A stretch of 64,000 nucleotides of DNA from Gammaproteobacteria bacterium (GCA_026706895.1 JAPOXW010000013.1:106436-170435), one strand, 5' to 3'; shown: positions 28,054 to 36,056, counted from the first letter of the stretch. The notes: generated by a model from the letters alone, not told the origin. Made by a program: numbers and translations.

Positions 28054-28373
28054 CGTTCCATCCTCCAGGGCCCTTCCCACCAAATGATGTTCGCTTGTCG
28101 TCCAAAATGACGTGCCAGGCGTTGCAGGTACCAGTTGGGGGGGCGATTGCGCTTGAGGTGCCGCAGCACCGTGCCCGCAAGCAGTACCGTGGCAAAAGCG
28201 TTCAACACCAAAACCGGAAGAACCCATAGCAGGGAACCGGCCCACAGGCAGAGCAGGCCCGCCCCCACCATGCCCGGAATCATCGACAGCCCAATCGTCG
28301 CAGTCAGTTCGGTGCCGCTGAGCCCCCGGAACATAGGCGGCTCGAAACCAAGCGGCGAAGCCGGGCGCGTCAT
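28050..28373 (-). CDS. ICE secretion protein with two membrane spans (TIGR03750-like)
   Basis: A 107-aa protein with two hydrophobic spans (ELTATIGLSMIPGMVGAGLL and LLWVLPVLVLNAFATVLLAG) and a basic C-terminus ending in WWEGPWRMER. It corresponds to the TIGR03750/DUF3487 family, found between the pilin-like and VirB8-like genes, resembling TraL/VirB3 in position. The start ATG 28373 overlaps the upstream stop as ATGA. A run of seven Gs at 28137-28143 lies inside it. Confidence 0.8.
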   Translation of the reverse strand: MTRPASPLGFEPPMFRGLSGTELTATIGLSMIPGMVGAGLLCLWAGSLLWVLPVLVLNAFATVLLAGTVLRHLKRNRPPNWYLQRLARHFGRQANIIWWEGPWRMER

Positions 28374-28720
28374 TCGAAGTCGGACAGGATCTGCCCGCCC
28401 ATGTAGCCCATCAAGGCGATGATAATCACCACCAGCAGGCCGGTTCCCAGGTAAATCCCGAGGCTGCCCCAATCTCCCCTGACGCGCGCCTGATTGAGTT
28501 TCGCAATCAGGCCACCGCCGTAGCCGAGAAATGCACCGACAACCAGGAAGCCGAACACCAGAGCCATGCCCGTGATTGCAACGGATTTGATGAATGAGAA
28601 GGGATCAGCCGCATCGGCGGCAACCCCGTCGAAAACTGGCAGGTCCAGCGTGTTGACGGCCGCGCCCAGATTCGGATAGAACGTCAGGACGTAGACCAAG
28701 AGGGGAACGAATTTTTTCAT
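28370..28720 (-). CDS. Pilin-like protein of the ICE secretion system (TIGR03745-like, DUF2976)
   Basis: A 116-aa protein with a cleavable signal (KKFVPLLVYVLTFYPNLGAA) and two spans (SVAITGMALVFGFLVVGAFL and LGIYLGTGLLVVIIIALMGY). This is the layout of VirB2/TraA-type pilins and fits TIGR03745/DUF2976. The start is ATG 28720 with GGAG upstream; five in-frame residues precede it. It is probably the conjugative pilus subunit. Confidence 0.8.
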   Translation of the reverse strand: MKKFVPLLVYVLTFYPNLGAAVNTLDLPVFDGVAADAADPFSFIKSVAITGMALVFGFLVVGAFLGYGGGLIAKLNQARVRGDWGSLGIYLGTGLLVVIIIALMGYMGGQILSDFE

Positions 28721-28724
28721 GAGT

Positions 28725-28964
28725 TCACTCCACAAAAGCGATCAGGGCGACAACCATGCAGAAAACCAGGCCCCCCCACAGGATTCGGGACGCGACATCC
28801 CCGACCGCTATGGTTTCATCGCGCAGTTGCCGCAGGCTGGAAAGGGCCACCCAGGAAACCCATAGGGTCACGACCAGCAGGCAGGCGGCGGCCGTCACTT
28901 CCGCCAGTGTTTCGCCCGAAATACCGGAAGTAATTTCGAATTGGCCCAGCATGGAGTCACTCAT
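28725..28964 (-). CDS. Small two-span ICE secretion protein (TIGR03758-like, DUF3262)
   Basis: A 79-aa protein with two membrane spans (EVTAAACLLVVTLWVSWVAL and LWGGLVFCMVVALIAFVE) joined by a charged loop. Size and place, directly before the pilin-like gene, match TIGR03758. It overlaps the RAQPRD gene by eight bases. It may be a second pilin-like or TrbC/TraQ-like component; the exact role is unknown. Confidence 0.75.
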   Translation of the reverse strand: MSDSMLGQFEITSGISGETLAEVTAAACLLVVTLWVSWVALSSLRQLRDETIAVGDVASRILWGGLVFCMVVALIAFVE

Positions 28965-29370
28965 AAAGCTGGTAGTCTCCGGTAATGTCGAGGCGGTCGC
29001 GAGGGGCCGTCTCCGTGACGGTCAAGGTGCGCCGCAAGCCTGTTACGATCCGGTCGAATTCGTCGGCCAAGCGCGCGTAGTCCACCCGGACCCTGGCACG
29101 TTCATCGCGTCGGGCGTAGGCATCGTCGATCAAGTGCCGGACCAGCTGCAATTCGCGCAGCAACTGCCCAAGTGCTTGCCGTTCGCCGGTATCCGGGCGA
29201 ACCAAGTAATCGGGGGTTGGCATCGAAAATGCCGAATGGTCGATCAGTCTCGAACGTGGAACGTTGCCCGATTCCCGATACTGCGAAACCGGAACCGCGT
29301 GATGCAACATCTCGCACCCCGTCACCAGCAGTGCGACAGTCGTGCCGATCAGCCATTCAGCATGTTTCAT
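28957..29370 (-). CDS. RAQPRD-family ICE lipoprotein
   Basis: A 137-aa lipoprotein: signal KHAEWLIGTTVALLVTGC with Cys as lipidation site, then a helical region (LRELQLVRHLIDDAYARRDE, VDYARLADEFDRIVTGLRR) and the ending ITGDYQLYE. The helical layout, the Arg-rich middle and the G-D-Y ending fit the RAQPRD family found only in integrating conjugative elements. ATG 29370 gives the lipoprotein signal. The frame is open to 29484, but those residues do not fit. A 111-bp repeat lies upstream. Confidence 0.72.
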   Translation of the reverse strand: MKHAEWLIGTTVALLVTGCEMLHHAVPVSQYRESGNVPRSRLIDHSAFSMPTPDYLVRPDTGERQALGQLLRELQLVRHLIDDAYARRDERARVRVDYARLADEFDRIVTGLRRTLTVTETAPRDRLDITGDYQLYE

Positions 29371-29486
29371 TCGCCACCTCCTGGGCGGGAAGCGGGCCGC
29401 CCTAAGGCTGTGGGCGGCCCTGCGGCTCCCCATCCCTGGGCTTGGCCGTCCACGCAGTCTCCAACACCTGTTTGCAAAAAGCAAGG

Positions 29487-29597
29487 AAAAATGGTCGGTT
29501 TTTTTAGACCATTTTTTTGACTACTTAAAGGATTGATAATAAATACATTTCTTTATAAAAAATAGCGAAATGTAAAGTGTCTTTAATTATGTAAAGT
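29487..29597. repeat. AT-rich repeat unit, copy A (hairpin plus paired ACTTTACAT sites)
   Basis: A perfect hairpin (aaaaatggtc at 29487-29496, gaccattttt at 29507-29516) with T runs on both strands is followed by about 50 AT-rich bases and two direct ATGTAAAGT 9-mers at 29570-29578 and 29589-29597, 19 bases apart. The same order and spacing recur at 42662-42772. It fills the 227-base gap between two secretion genes. The hairpin may end transcription in either direction. The 9-mers touch the stop codon of the upstream gene. Confidence 0.8.
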
Positions 29598-29984
29598 TTA
29601 CCGGTCTTTTTTATCCGAAAACCCTGCCAATTCTTCGCGATAGAGTCTTTCGAACTCCATCGTCCGCCGATAAAAGTCAAGCATGAAGCGGGCGTTTTCT
29701 CTCGCGAACCGCCGCCGCTGCTCCGGATCGTCCGCGTAAATGCCCAAGACTTCGTAGGGCGTCATTTCGGCCAGCGGCTTGCCGACCAAGGCACGCCATG
29801 TCTGGTACCGTCGCCACTCCTCCTCGCTCAATTCCAGCCAGCGGTACGCATGCAGCTCGGTCTCCTGCCACCGGCTTGACTCTTCTCGCGCCGCCTGGAC
29901 GTCATAGACCAAGGGGGCCGTTGCTCCGATCAAAACTGCGGGCACGACCAGCCACGCGACTCTCCAATGCCGCATTCCGTCCAT
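29598..29984 (-). CDS. ICE protein, TIGR03759-like (PFL_4693-type)
   Basis: A 128-aa protein with an N-terminal hydrophobic segment (LVVPAVLIGATAPLVYDVQA, perhaps a signal peptide) and a helical core with the typical pattern W-x-LSEEEWRRYQTW, then PYEVLGIYADDPEQRRRFA. This pattern (a short enzyme-like helix pair plus TPYEVLGI) fits the ICE family TIGR03759. I start at ATG 29984, because the longer open frame to 30203 overlaps the next gene. Role unknown; it usually lies near the coupling-protein gene, which is absent here. Confidence 0.7.
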   Translation of the reverse strand: MDGMRHWRVAWLVVPAVLIGATAPLVYDVQAAREESSRWQETELHAYRWLELSEEEWRRYQTWRALVGKPLAEMTPYEVLGIYADDPEQRRRFARENARFMLDFYRRTMEFERLYREELAGFSDKKDR

Positions 29985-29985
29985 G

Positions 29986-30633
29986 TCATTGCACCTCCAA
30001 GACGTGTTCCTGCACGCCGTCGCCGACATGCAGTTTCCGGCCGTCACGATCAATGACATGGATTCTCCACCCCAGCCGCGATTCTCCTTCCCGCACCGGC
30101 ACAATCCGCCCTTCGTTTTCAAGCAGCGCATAGACCTGGCCGTGCCATATCTCAATGCCGCGAAACACAAACGTCGGCTCCACGGAAGGCTGAAGTGCTT
30201 CATCCTCGAGAGTTTTCAGCAATCGGCTTACTCCATGCTCGATCGAATGCAGCCTTTGGTTCAGGTCTACCAATTTCGAGGATTGCGCTTCGATCTTGTC
30301 GTCGAACTCTTCTTTCCATTCTTCGATCAACCGTGTCTGCATCAGTCGATTTTCCTTCAGTTCCTCAAAATCACGGCGAGCCCGCTGATCAAGGTGCCGG
30401 GCCAAGGCCTGCGCCAAAGATTTCGCCAACCTCTCCACATCAATTTCGGGCACAGCATCCACCATGGGAACAAGTCCTTCGGGGGGCGGCGGCTGGGCCT
30501 CCAGGCCGGAAAACGGAAAGGTTTCGTCGGGGCTTCGCACCACACCGTAGATTGAGCCCACCATCAGCAGCAGGAGCAGTCCGCCCGCCAGCCACGTCCA
30601 TCGGCGTACCCCGGATGTTTTTTGGGAATTCAT
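29986..30633 (-). CDS. Membrane-anchored coiled-coil protein with PilP/GspC-like C-terminal domain
   Basis: A 215-aa protein: short cytoplasmic N-terminus, one span (WTWLAGGLLLLLMVGSIYG), a Pro-rich linker, a coiled coil (residues ~85-140) and a compact beta-rich C-terminal domain (IWHGQVYALLENEGRIVPVR, then GWRIHVIDRDGRKLHVGDG). This architecture recalls the PilP/GspC group of pilus and type II secretion alignment proteins, which is inference from layout. It is the first gene of the secretion cluster and ends one base before the next start. No ICE family recognised. Confidence 0.65.
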   Translation of the reverse strand: MNSQKTSGVRRWTWLAGGLLLLLMVGSIYGVVRSPDETFPFSGLEAQPPPPEGLVPMVDAVPEIDVERLAKSLAQALARHLDQRARRDFEELKENRLMQTRLIEEWKEEFDDKIEAQSSKLVDLNQRLHSIEHGVSRLLKTLEDEALQPSVEPTFVFRGIEIWHGQVYALLENEGRIVPVREGESRLGWRIHVIDRDGRKLHVGDGVQEHVLEVQ

Positions 30634-30695
30634 TGTCTTTCCTCAAAAGGATTACAAAGAGTTCGGTTCTACCTCAAAACCCTTGAGAAAGGGGC

Positions 30696-30727
30696 AAAAA
30701 ATGGTCGGATTTTTTAGACCATTTTTA
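30696..30727. repeat. AT-rich hairpin, copy B
   Basis: The hairpin aaaaaatggtcggattttttagaccattttt occurs at 30696-30727, nearly identical in the stem to copies at 29487 and 42662. The paired 9-mers of the other copies are not present, only AT-rich sequence (aaatacttatggaaag). It lies in the 197-base gap between pgeF and the first secretion gene and may serve as a bidirectional terminator. Confidence 0.75.
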
Positions 30728-30830
30728 CCTTTTGAAAATCAAATACTTATGGAAAGAATTTCCGGATGCGTCAGCTTGAATCTGCCCGTTTCCTCTTTTT
30801 TTAGATCTCGGACATGGTCTTGCGCGGAAA

Positions 30831-31571
30831 TTAACGCTCCTCCAGCCAGATCAAAGCCGCCATGCGGCCAGTCGTTCGGTCTCGACGGTGCGAATAAAAA
30901 AGCCGTTCGTCCCGAAAAGTACACCAACTCCCACCGAAACAGTCCACAACCCCAGCCTGCTCCAATTGCCATGTGGCGGCAGAGGCCAGATCCAACAACC
31001 AGTGCCCCGCCCGACTGGACGGACGCAATGCTACCGATGAAAGTCCTTCGCCCAACGCCTCCCTCACCGGTTCATCCACTTCGTAGAATTCTGCGCTAAT
31101 GACCGGACCCAGCCATGCCAAGAGATCCGCTGGTAATCCAGGATAAGCACGAACCGTCGCTTCCAAGACATTCGCGGCGATACCTTTCCAGCCGGCATGC
31201 GCAGCAGCCACCCAGTCCCCCTTGCGGGAACACAGCAGGACCGGCAGGCAATCTGCCGTCTGCACGACGCAAACCGGCCCCGCAGATGTCGTGTGGCTTG
31301 CATCCGCCGGAGCAGTTTCGGGCATGGTCCGTGCCTCCCGGACTCCTGCACCATGTTGTTGATCCAGCCAATCGGGTTCACTCGGCAACTGAAGAGCCTG
31401 CATCAAGATTTTTCGGTTTTCTGCAACGTCTTCAGGTCGATCACCCACATGCGCAGCCAGGTTCAACCCGGCATAGGCACCGCGGCTAATGCCCCCGACT
31501 CGAGTACTTGCGGCCGCTCGCACGTGGCTGGGAGCCGGCCAATCAGGGTAGATAAACTCCAATTCGCTCAC
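30831..31571 (-). CDS. pgeF: Polyphenol oxidase/purine nucleoside phosphorylase-like PgeF (YfiH)
   Basis: PgeF (laccase-domain) proteins act on purine nucleosides and help correct peptidoglycan stem errors. Conserved motifs are visible: STRVGGISRGAYAGLNLA, WLDQQHGAGVRE, QTADCLPVLL, the metal ligands in AAHAGWKG, and FYSHRRDRTTGRMA at the C-terminus. I start at GTG 31571, after the rluD stop with one base between; the longer frame runs inside rluD. Length is 246 aa, near E. coli YfiH. The rluD-pgeF order is the standard gammaproteobacterial one. Confidence 0.93.
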   Translation of the reverse strand: MSELEFIYPDWPAPSHVRAAASTRVGGISRGAYAGLNLAAHVGDRPEDVAENRKILMQALQLPSEPDWLDQQHGAGVREARTMPETAPADASHTTSAGPVCVVQTADCLPVLLCSRKGDWVAAAHAGWKGIAANVLEATVRAYPGLPADLLAWLGPVISAEFYEVDEPVREALGEGLSSVALRPSSRAGHWLLDLASAATWQLEQAGVVDCFGGSWCTFRDERLFYSHRRDRTTGRMAALIWLEER

Positions 31572-31575
31572 GGTT

Positions 31576-32529
31576 TTATTCCAGTTCCGCCAACAGGCCC
31601 TGAAAATCCTCAGGCAAATCAGCTTTCCAATCGTATAGAGTCCCATGGGACGGATGCTGGAGTTGAAGGCTGCAGGCATGCAGCGCCTGCCGTCCAAACC
31701 CCCGTACTGCGTCGCGCACGGAAACGGACGCTCCAGCCGGGCTCCGCGCACGGCCGCCATAAACAGGATCCCCGACTACCGGATACCCCAGGTGAGCTAG
31801 ATGCACCCGAATCTGGTGCGTACGTCCAGTCTCGAGTTGAATATCAAGAAGAGTTAAGCCATTGAATTTCCGGTGCACTCGATAATGCGTTATGGCTTCT
31901 CTACCACCCGCGCGTACACACATACGCTGGCGTTGACGAGGGTGTCGTCCAATCGGCTCCTCAATGGTTCCGCCTGCAACCAAGTCGCCCTGAACCAAGG
32001 CCTGATACCGTCGTCGGATTTCACGTGTCTGAAGTTGTCGGGTCAATGCCGTGCAGGATTCCGGATTGTGCGCTACTGCCACAAGCCCGGTCGTATCCCG
32101 GTCCAGTCGATGCACGATCCCTGCTCGCGGCACTTTAGCGGTAGCCGGGAAGTGATGCAGGAGAGCGTTCTGGACCGTCCCGTCCGGATGTCCGGGAGCC
32201 GGGTGCATGACTTGCCCGGCCGCCTTGTTCAGGATGATCAGGTCTTCGTCGGCATAAACAACAGCCAAAGGCAGGTCCTGTGGCTCGCACTGCGAGGATG
32301 CCGGAGCCTGCGGCCAGACCTCGATCCGTTCGCAACCCTGCACCGGATCTCGGGGGCGGGCGGTTTCTCCTTCAATCAATACGCGCCCTGCCCGAATCCA
32401 GTCCTGAAGCTGTCGGCGGGAAAACTGTTCGAACATCTGTGCCAACGCGACGTCCAAGCGCTTTCCGGCCAAGTCTTCCGGCACTTCCCGAACCAGCGGC
32501 AAACCGTCCAATTGCCTAACCCAACTCAC
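31576..32529 (-). CDS. rluD: 23S rRNA pseudouridine synthase RluD
   Basis: RluD makes pseudouridines 1911, 1915 and 1917 in helix 69 of 23S rRNA. An S4 RNA-binding domain (GKRLDVALAQMFEQFSRRQL) precedes the catalytic domain with the Asp motif GIVHRLDRDTTGLV. The GTG at 32529 gives 317 aa, close to E. coli. The open frame reaches 32622 but would overlap bamD; a GTG at 32550 is another choice. It is divergent from bamD and followed by pgeF, as in many Gammaproteobacteria. Confidence 0.94.
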   Translation of the reverse strand: MSWVRQLDGLPLVREVPEDLAGKRLDVALAQMFEQFSRRQLQDWIRAGRVLIEGETARPRDPVQGCERIEVWPQAPASSQCEPQDLPLAVVYADEDLIILNKAAGQVMHPAPGHPDGTVQNALLHHFPATAKVPRAGIVHRLDRDTTGLVAVAHNPESCTALTRQLQTREIRRRYQALVQGDLVAGGTIEEPIGRHPRQRQRMCVRAGGREAITHYRVHRKFNGLTLLDIQLETGRTHQIRVHLAHLGYPVVGDPVYGGRARSPAGASVSVRDAVRGFGRQALHACSLQLQHPSHGTLYDWKADLPEDFQGLLAELE

Positions 32530-32588
32530 GTGAAAAGCCCATACTATCACCGCGATATATAATTCATGGGCTCTTTCGAGCCCTTGCC

Positions 32589-33752
32589 ATGCGCCTTTTC
32601 CTCGCTGTCCTTTCCCTTGCATCGTCGCTACTTATAGTGACTGGTTGCGGACTATTGCCGGATGCGCCAGAAACCGAGTACGAGGGCAAATCTGCAGCGC
32701 AGTTGTACGCCATGGGCCTCTCCTACCGTCGCGGAGGCGATTTCACCAAGGCAATCGAAGCTTTCGAGCATCTGGAATCCGGGTATCCTTTTGATCCGTA
32801 CGCCCAGCAGGGCCTGCTGGAAATGGCGTATTCCAAATACCGGCAAGAGGAATACACCGAGACCATCGTCATACTCGACCGCTTTATCGAACAAAATCCG
32901 TTGCACACGCATATCGCGTACGCGAATTACATGCGTGGCGTCGCCTATCTTGATTACGGTCGAACCCTATTGCACTACGTTCTTCCCTACATCCGGCATA
33001 ACAAGGACCCGACCCCCTGGCTGCTCGCATTCAAGAATTTTTCCCTGGTCGTGACGAAATACCCGGAATCGCGATACGCGACGGATGCTCGCCAACACAC
33101 CATTTTCCTGCGCAACCTGCTGGCACGTTATGAACTGCACGTCGCGGATTTCTATCTGCGCCGCAAAGCTTATGTCGCGGTTGTCAACCGAAGCAAGCAG
33201 GCAATCGCCCGCTATCACGGCGCGCCGAATATGGATGACATGTTGTGGTATCTGGAACAAGGGTACCGGCATCTGGAGATGCACCAACTCGCGGATGATG
33301 CACGGAGCGTTCGAGATCTCAACTTCCCGGGCTACGAAGCCCGCAAGGCCGCCGAGGAAAAAGAACCGACTTGGCTATCGAATACAGGTGAATGGATCAG
33401 CGATACGGCCGACAGCGTTGCCATCATGGTTGGATTCGACATCGAGGAATTCCCACCGCCCGATTTCAGCGGCAAGTACCAGAGAGTCGCACTCAACCTC
33501 GGCGAAGCCGAGGAGTTCGTCGCTTCGCATGAACCAGACAAAATTGTAGCCAGCTCGGTCCCGAGCGGTCACATCCCGGATTCGGATATCGATTCCCAAA
33601 ACCTTTGGTATCAGTTGCGGCAATTATTCAGGTCGTCGGACGAAGAAGAACCGCCAAGTGTCCCAGGCGACAGCCCGGAGCCTGTTGTCAGTTCAGAGAG
33701 CCCCGAAACGCCGGCGGAAGAAACCACACCGACCCCGGCTCCATCGAACTGA
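32589..33752 (+). CDS. bamD: Outer membrane assembly lipoprotein BamD, with long C-terminal extension
   Basis: BamD is the essential TPR lipoprotein of the BAM complex. The product has a lipoprotein signal (AVLSLASSLLIVTGC) followed by TPR repeats (LYAMGLSYRRGGDFTKAIEA and others) and the typical HNKDPTPWLLAFKNF region. At 387 aa it is much longer than the usual ~245. The extra ~130 residues are acidic and end Pro/Glu/Thr-rich (ETPAEETTPTPAPS). A TATAAT box at 32558-32563 precedes the start, without a clear -35. It is divergent from rluD, the standard arrangement. Confidence 0.93.
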   Translation: MRLFLAVLSLASSLLIVTGCGLLPDAPETEYEGKSAAQLYAMGLSYRRGGDFTKAIEAFEHLESGYPFDPYAQQGLLEMAYSKYRQEEYTETIVILDRFIEQNPLHTHIAYANYMRGVAYLDYGRTLLHYVLPYIRHNKDPTPWLLAFKNFSLVVTKYPESRYATDARQHTIFLRNLLARYELHVADFYLRRKAYVAVVNRSKQAIARYHGAPNMDDMLWYLEQGYRHLEMHQLADDARSVRDLNFPGYEARKAAEEKEPTWLSNTGEWISDTADSVAIMVGFDIEEFPPPDFSGKYQRVALNLGEAEEFVASHEPDKIVASSVPSGHIPDSDIDSQNLWYQLRQLFRSSDEEEPPSVPGDSPEPVVSSESPETPAEETTPTPAPSN

Positions 33753-33762
33753 TCCGAACCAA

Positions 33763-35361
33763 TCAGGCTTTATACCCGGACGTGATCGGGTAACGCCGAT
33801 CCCTTCCAAACGCCCGCTCTGTCGTCTTCACTCCCGGCGGCGCCTGTCGACGTTTGTACTCACTCTTGAGCACCCGGGCGACCACATCGTGAACGAGGTC
33901 AGAATCAAATCCCTGCGCAATAATCTCCGAAGGCGAGCGATCTTCCTCGATGAACAGGCGCAGCACCGTGTCCAGCACGGCGTAGTCCGGGAGTGAATCA
34001 GAGTCTTTCTGGTCCGGCTTCAGTTCCGCTGACGGCGGCCGAGTGAGGGTTCGCTCCGGAATGATTTCCTGGTCACGATTGCGGTGGCGGGCCAACTGGT
34101 AGACCCGGGTCTTGAAGATGTCTTTGAGTGGCGCAAATCCCCCTGCCATATCACCGTACAAGGTCGCATAACCGACTGCCATCTCGCTTTTGTTTCCAGT
34201 TGTCAGCAGTAGTTTACCGCTGTGGTTCGAGCGGGCCATCAGCAGCAAGCCGCGGATACGTGCCTGCAGGTTCTGACAAACCAGATCGTCCTGTTCAGCT
34301 TCCGGCCCCAAGGTTTCAAGCATGGACTGGAATGCGGGCTCGATGGACAGATTCAGAAATGAAACACCTAAGCGCTCGCACAACAGCATGGCGTCCTCAA
34401 TGCTGGCTTCCGATGTATACCGCGAGGGCATCAGCACCGCCTCCAGCCGTTCCGTTCCCAAGGCATCTGCCGCAATGACCAGTGTCAAGGCCGAATCGAT
34501 TCCGCCGGACAGACCCACCAGCGCACCGGGGGCACGGTGTTTGTTCACATAGTCGCGCACGCCTAATACCAGCGCCTGGTATAGGGTCGCATCCTCATCC
34601 AGATCTTCGACATCCTGCCGGGAACTGATCCAGCCCGAATCTTCGGGCGTCAGTTCCAGTGCGGCCTCGACGAACGAAGGAAGTTGCGCGATCCGCTGCC
34701 CGGAGGCATCCAGGACAAAACTTGCGCCGTCGAAAACCAGTTCATCCTGCCCTCCGACCTGATTGACGTACCAGATCGGGCAACCCGTCTCCAGCGAGCG
34801 CGCGCGCGCGACTTCCAGGCGCTTGGACGCCTTGCGGAGGTCGAACGGGGAAGCGTTCAGGCAGACCAGGACTTCGGCCCCGGCTGCCGCCAGGTCTGCA
34901 GCCGGTTCCGGCTGCCACAAATCCTCGCAGACCAGCAACCCCAACCGCCGCCCGGCCTCGATGACGAAAGGCTTTGATCCCGGAACAAAGTAGCGCTGCT
35001 CATCAAAGACATCGTAGTGCGGCAAGAGCTTCTTGCGCGCAAAACCCACCCGTCGGCCCTGATGCAGCACGCAGGCCGCGTTGTACAGAGCACCGTTTTC
35101 GCGTACCGGAGCCCCCACGATCACCCAGTGTTCGCCAACCTGATGCGCCAACTCTTCTACGGCAACAGCGACCTGGTCGATGAAATCATCCCGCAGCAGC
35201 AAATCTTCCGGAGGGTAGCCGCACAACGCAAGTTCCGGAAAGACCCAGATCGAAGGTTCTTCCTGAGTTTCCAGCCACGCTTGGATGCGAGCCCGGTTGC
35301 CATCGATATCGCCGACCAGCGGATTGAACTGGACAAGTCGGGCGGGTGGGAGACTGGCCAT
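33763..35361 (-). CDS. nadE: Glutamine-dependent NAD+ synthetase
   Basis: NadE amidates NaAD to NAD using glutamine. The N-terminal nitrilase domain (~1-260) hydrolyses glutamine; its catalytic set is seen as PELALCGYPPED, RKKLLPHYDVFDE and LLVCEDLWQPE with the Cys. The C-terminal synthetase has the ATP pyrophosphatase loop GLSGGIDSALT and the TTGNKSEMAVGYATLYGD motif. Length is 532 aa, normal for the two-domain type. It converges on bamD with ten bases between. Confidence 0.96.
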   Translation of the reverse strand: MASLPPARLVQFNPLVGDIDGNRARIQAWLETQEEPSIWVFPELALCGYPPEDLLLRDDFIDQVAVAVEELAHQVGEHWVIVGAPVRENGALYNAACVLHQGRRVGFARKKLLPHYDVFDEQRYFVPGSKPFVIEAGRRLGLLVCEDLWQPEPAADLAAAGAEVLVCLNASPFDLRKASKRLEVARARSLETGCPIWYVNQVGGQDELVFDGASFVLDASGQRIAQLPSFVEAALELTPEDSGWISSRQDVEDLDEDATLYQALVLGVRDYVNKHRAPGALVGLSGGIDSALTLVIAADALGTERLEAVLMPSRYTSEASIEDAMLLCERLGVSFLNLSIEPAFQSMLETLGPEAEQDDLVCQNLQARIRGLLLMARSNHSGKLLLTTGNKSEMAVGYATLYGDMAGGFAPLKDIFKTRVYQLARHRNRDQEIIPERTLTRPPSAELKPDQKDSDSLPDYAVLDTVLRLFIEEDRSPSEIIAQGFDSDLVHDVVARVLKSEYKRRQAPPGVKTTERAFGRDRRYPITSGYKA

Positions 35362-35410
35362 GAAAAATAGTAGATAAAGTAGTGCGGACTATTAATTATG
35401 AAGGAGAAGG

Positions 35411-35722
35411 TTAACTTTCAAAATCTCCGCGAAATCTATCGATCTGGTGCATGCGTTCATGCAAAACTGTAACGATACCAATATCTCCATTTCCTAGTTT
35501 TTTCCAATAGACGTAGTGTCTCTCGTATCGGCAAAAACAACCGTTTACCCCGAATGCAGCAGGAATCGGACGGGCATGAATATGCCCAGCCTCGATGGCA
35601 GCGAATGTCTCGAACAACCCTACGGTATATGCATCGGCCTGAGCCACCCCCCACCTGTCTCGAGAATAACGATAGATCTCATCAATGCGGAGAGACGCCG
35701 CTTCCTGAACGCGGATTGACAT
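35411..35722 (-). CDS. parE: ParE/RelE-type toxin
   Basis: A 103-aa toxin-like protein with the helix pattern RIDEIYRYSRDRWGVAQADAY and a C-terminal beta region ending in VTVLHERMHQIDRF, as in ParE gyrase-inhibitor or RelE-fold toxins. It lies 11 bases after the ParD-like antitoxin gene. The FCRYERHYVYWKKLG stretch is the usual core beta sheet. Whether it targets gyrase or RNA cannot be told from sequence. Confidence 0.88.
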   Translation of the reverse strand: MSIRVQEAASLRIDEIYRYSRDRWGVAQADAYTVGLFETFAAIEAGHIHARPIPAAFGVNGCFCRYERHYVYWKKLGNGDIGIVTVLHERMHQIDRFRGDFES

Positions 35723-35733
35723 CGTGCACGAAC

Positions 35734-35988
35734 CTATACTTTATTTCGTGCGATTACATCAGAAGCCGAAAGAGAATGAAATGAACTATCTGGTGCCGCA
35801 AAAGCATGCTCTAATTCGGCTTTCAGACGTTCGAAAGCCTCCTGTTCTGCCCGTTCCTTGTCACGTCGGATCAAATCACGAACATACTCGCTGACATTCT
35901 CGTAAGATCCAGCCTCACCAACATTCGCCGAAACGAAATCACTAAGCGTGCCACTCAGGCGAACTGTCATTGTCGTCGTGCGCGCCAT
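35734..35988 (-). CDS. parD: ParD-type ribbon-helix-helix antitoxin
   Basis: An 84-aa antitoxin: N-terminal ribbon-helix-helix DNA-binding part (TTTMTVRLSGTLSDFVSANV, GSYENVSEYVRDLIRRDKER) and a flexible C-terminus that would wrap the toxin. It is the first gene of the parDE pair and should repress its own promoter. The upstream 68 bases are AT-rich (taattaatatacttaatatt). Confidence 0.88.
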   Translation of the reverse strand: MARTTTMTVRLSGTLSDFVSANVGEAGSYENVSEYVRDLIRRDKERAEQEAFERLKAELEHAFAAPDSSFHSLSASDVIARNKV

Positions 35989-36056
35989 AACTATCTAATC
36001 CCAGCTGATGTAATTAATATACTTAATATTGATTACACTTGCAACCCTCTTTCAGA

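Noticed and set aside
28137..28143. Run of seven Gs as a phase-variable tract in the two-span secretion gene
   Set aside because: Seven is short for slipped-strand variation and the gene is intact; much weaker than the C11 tract.
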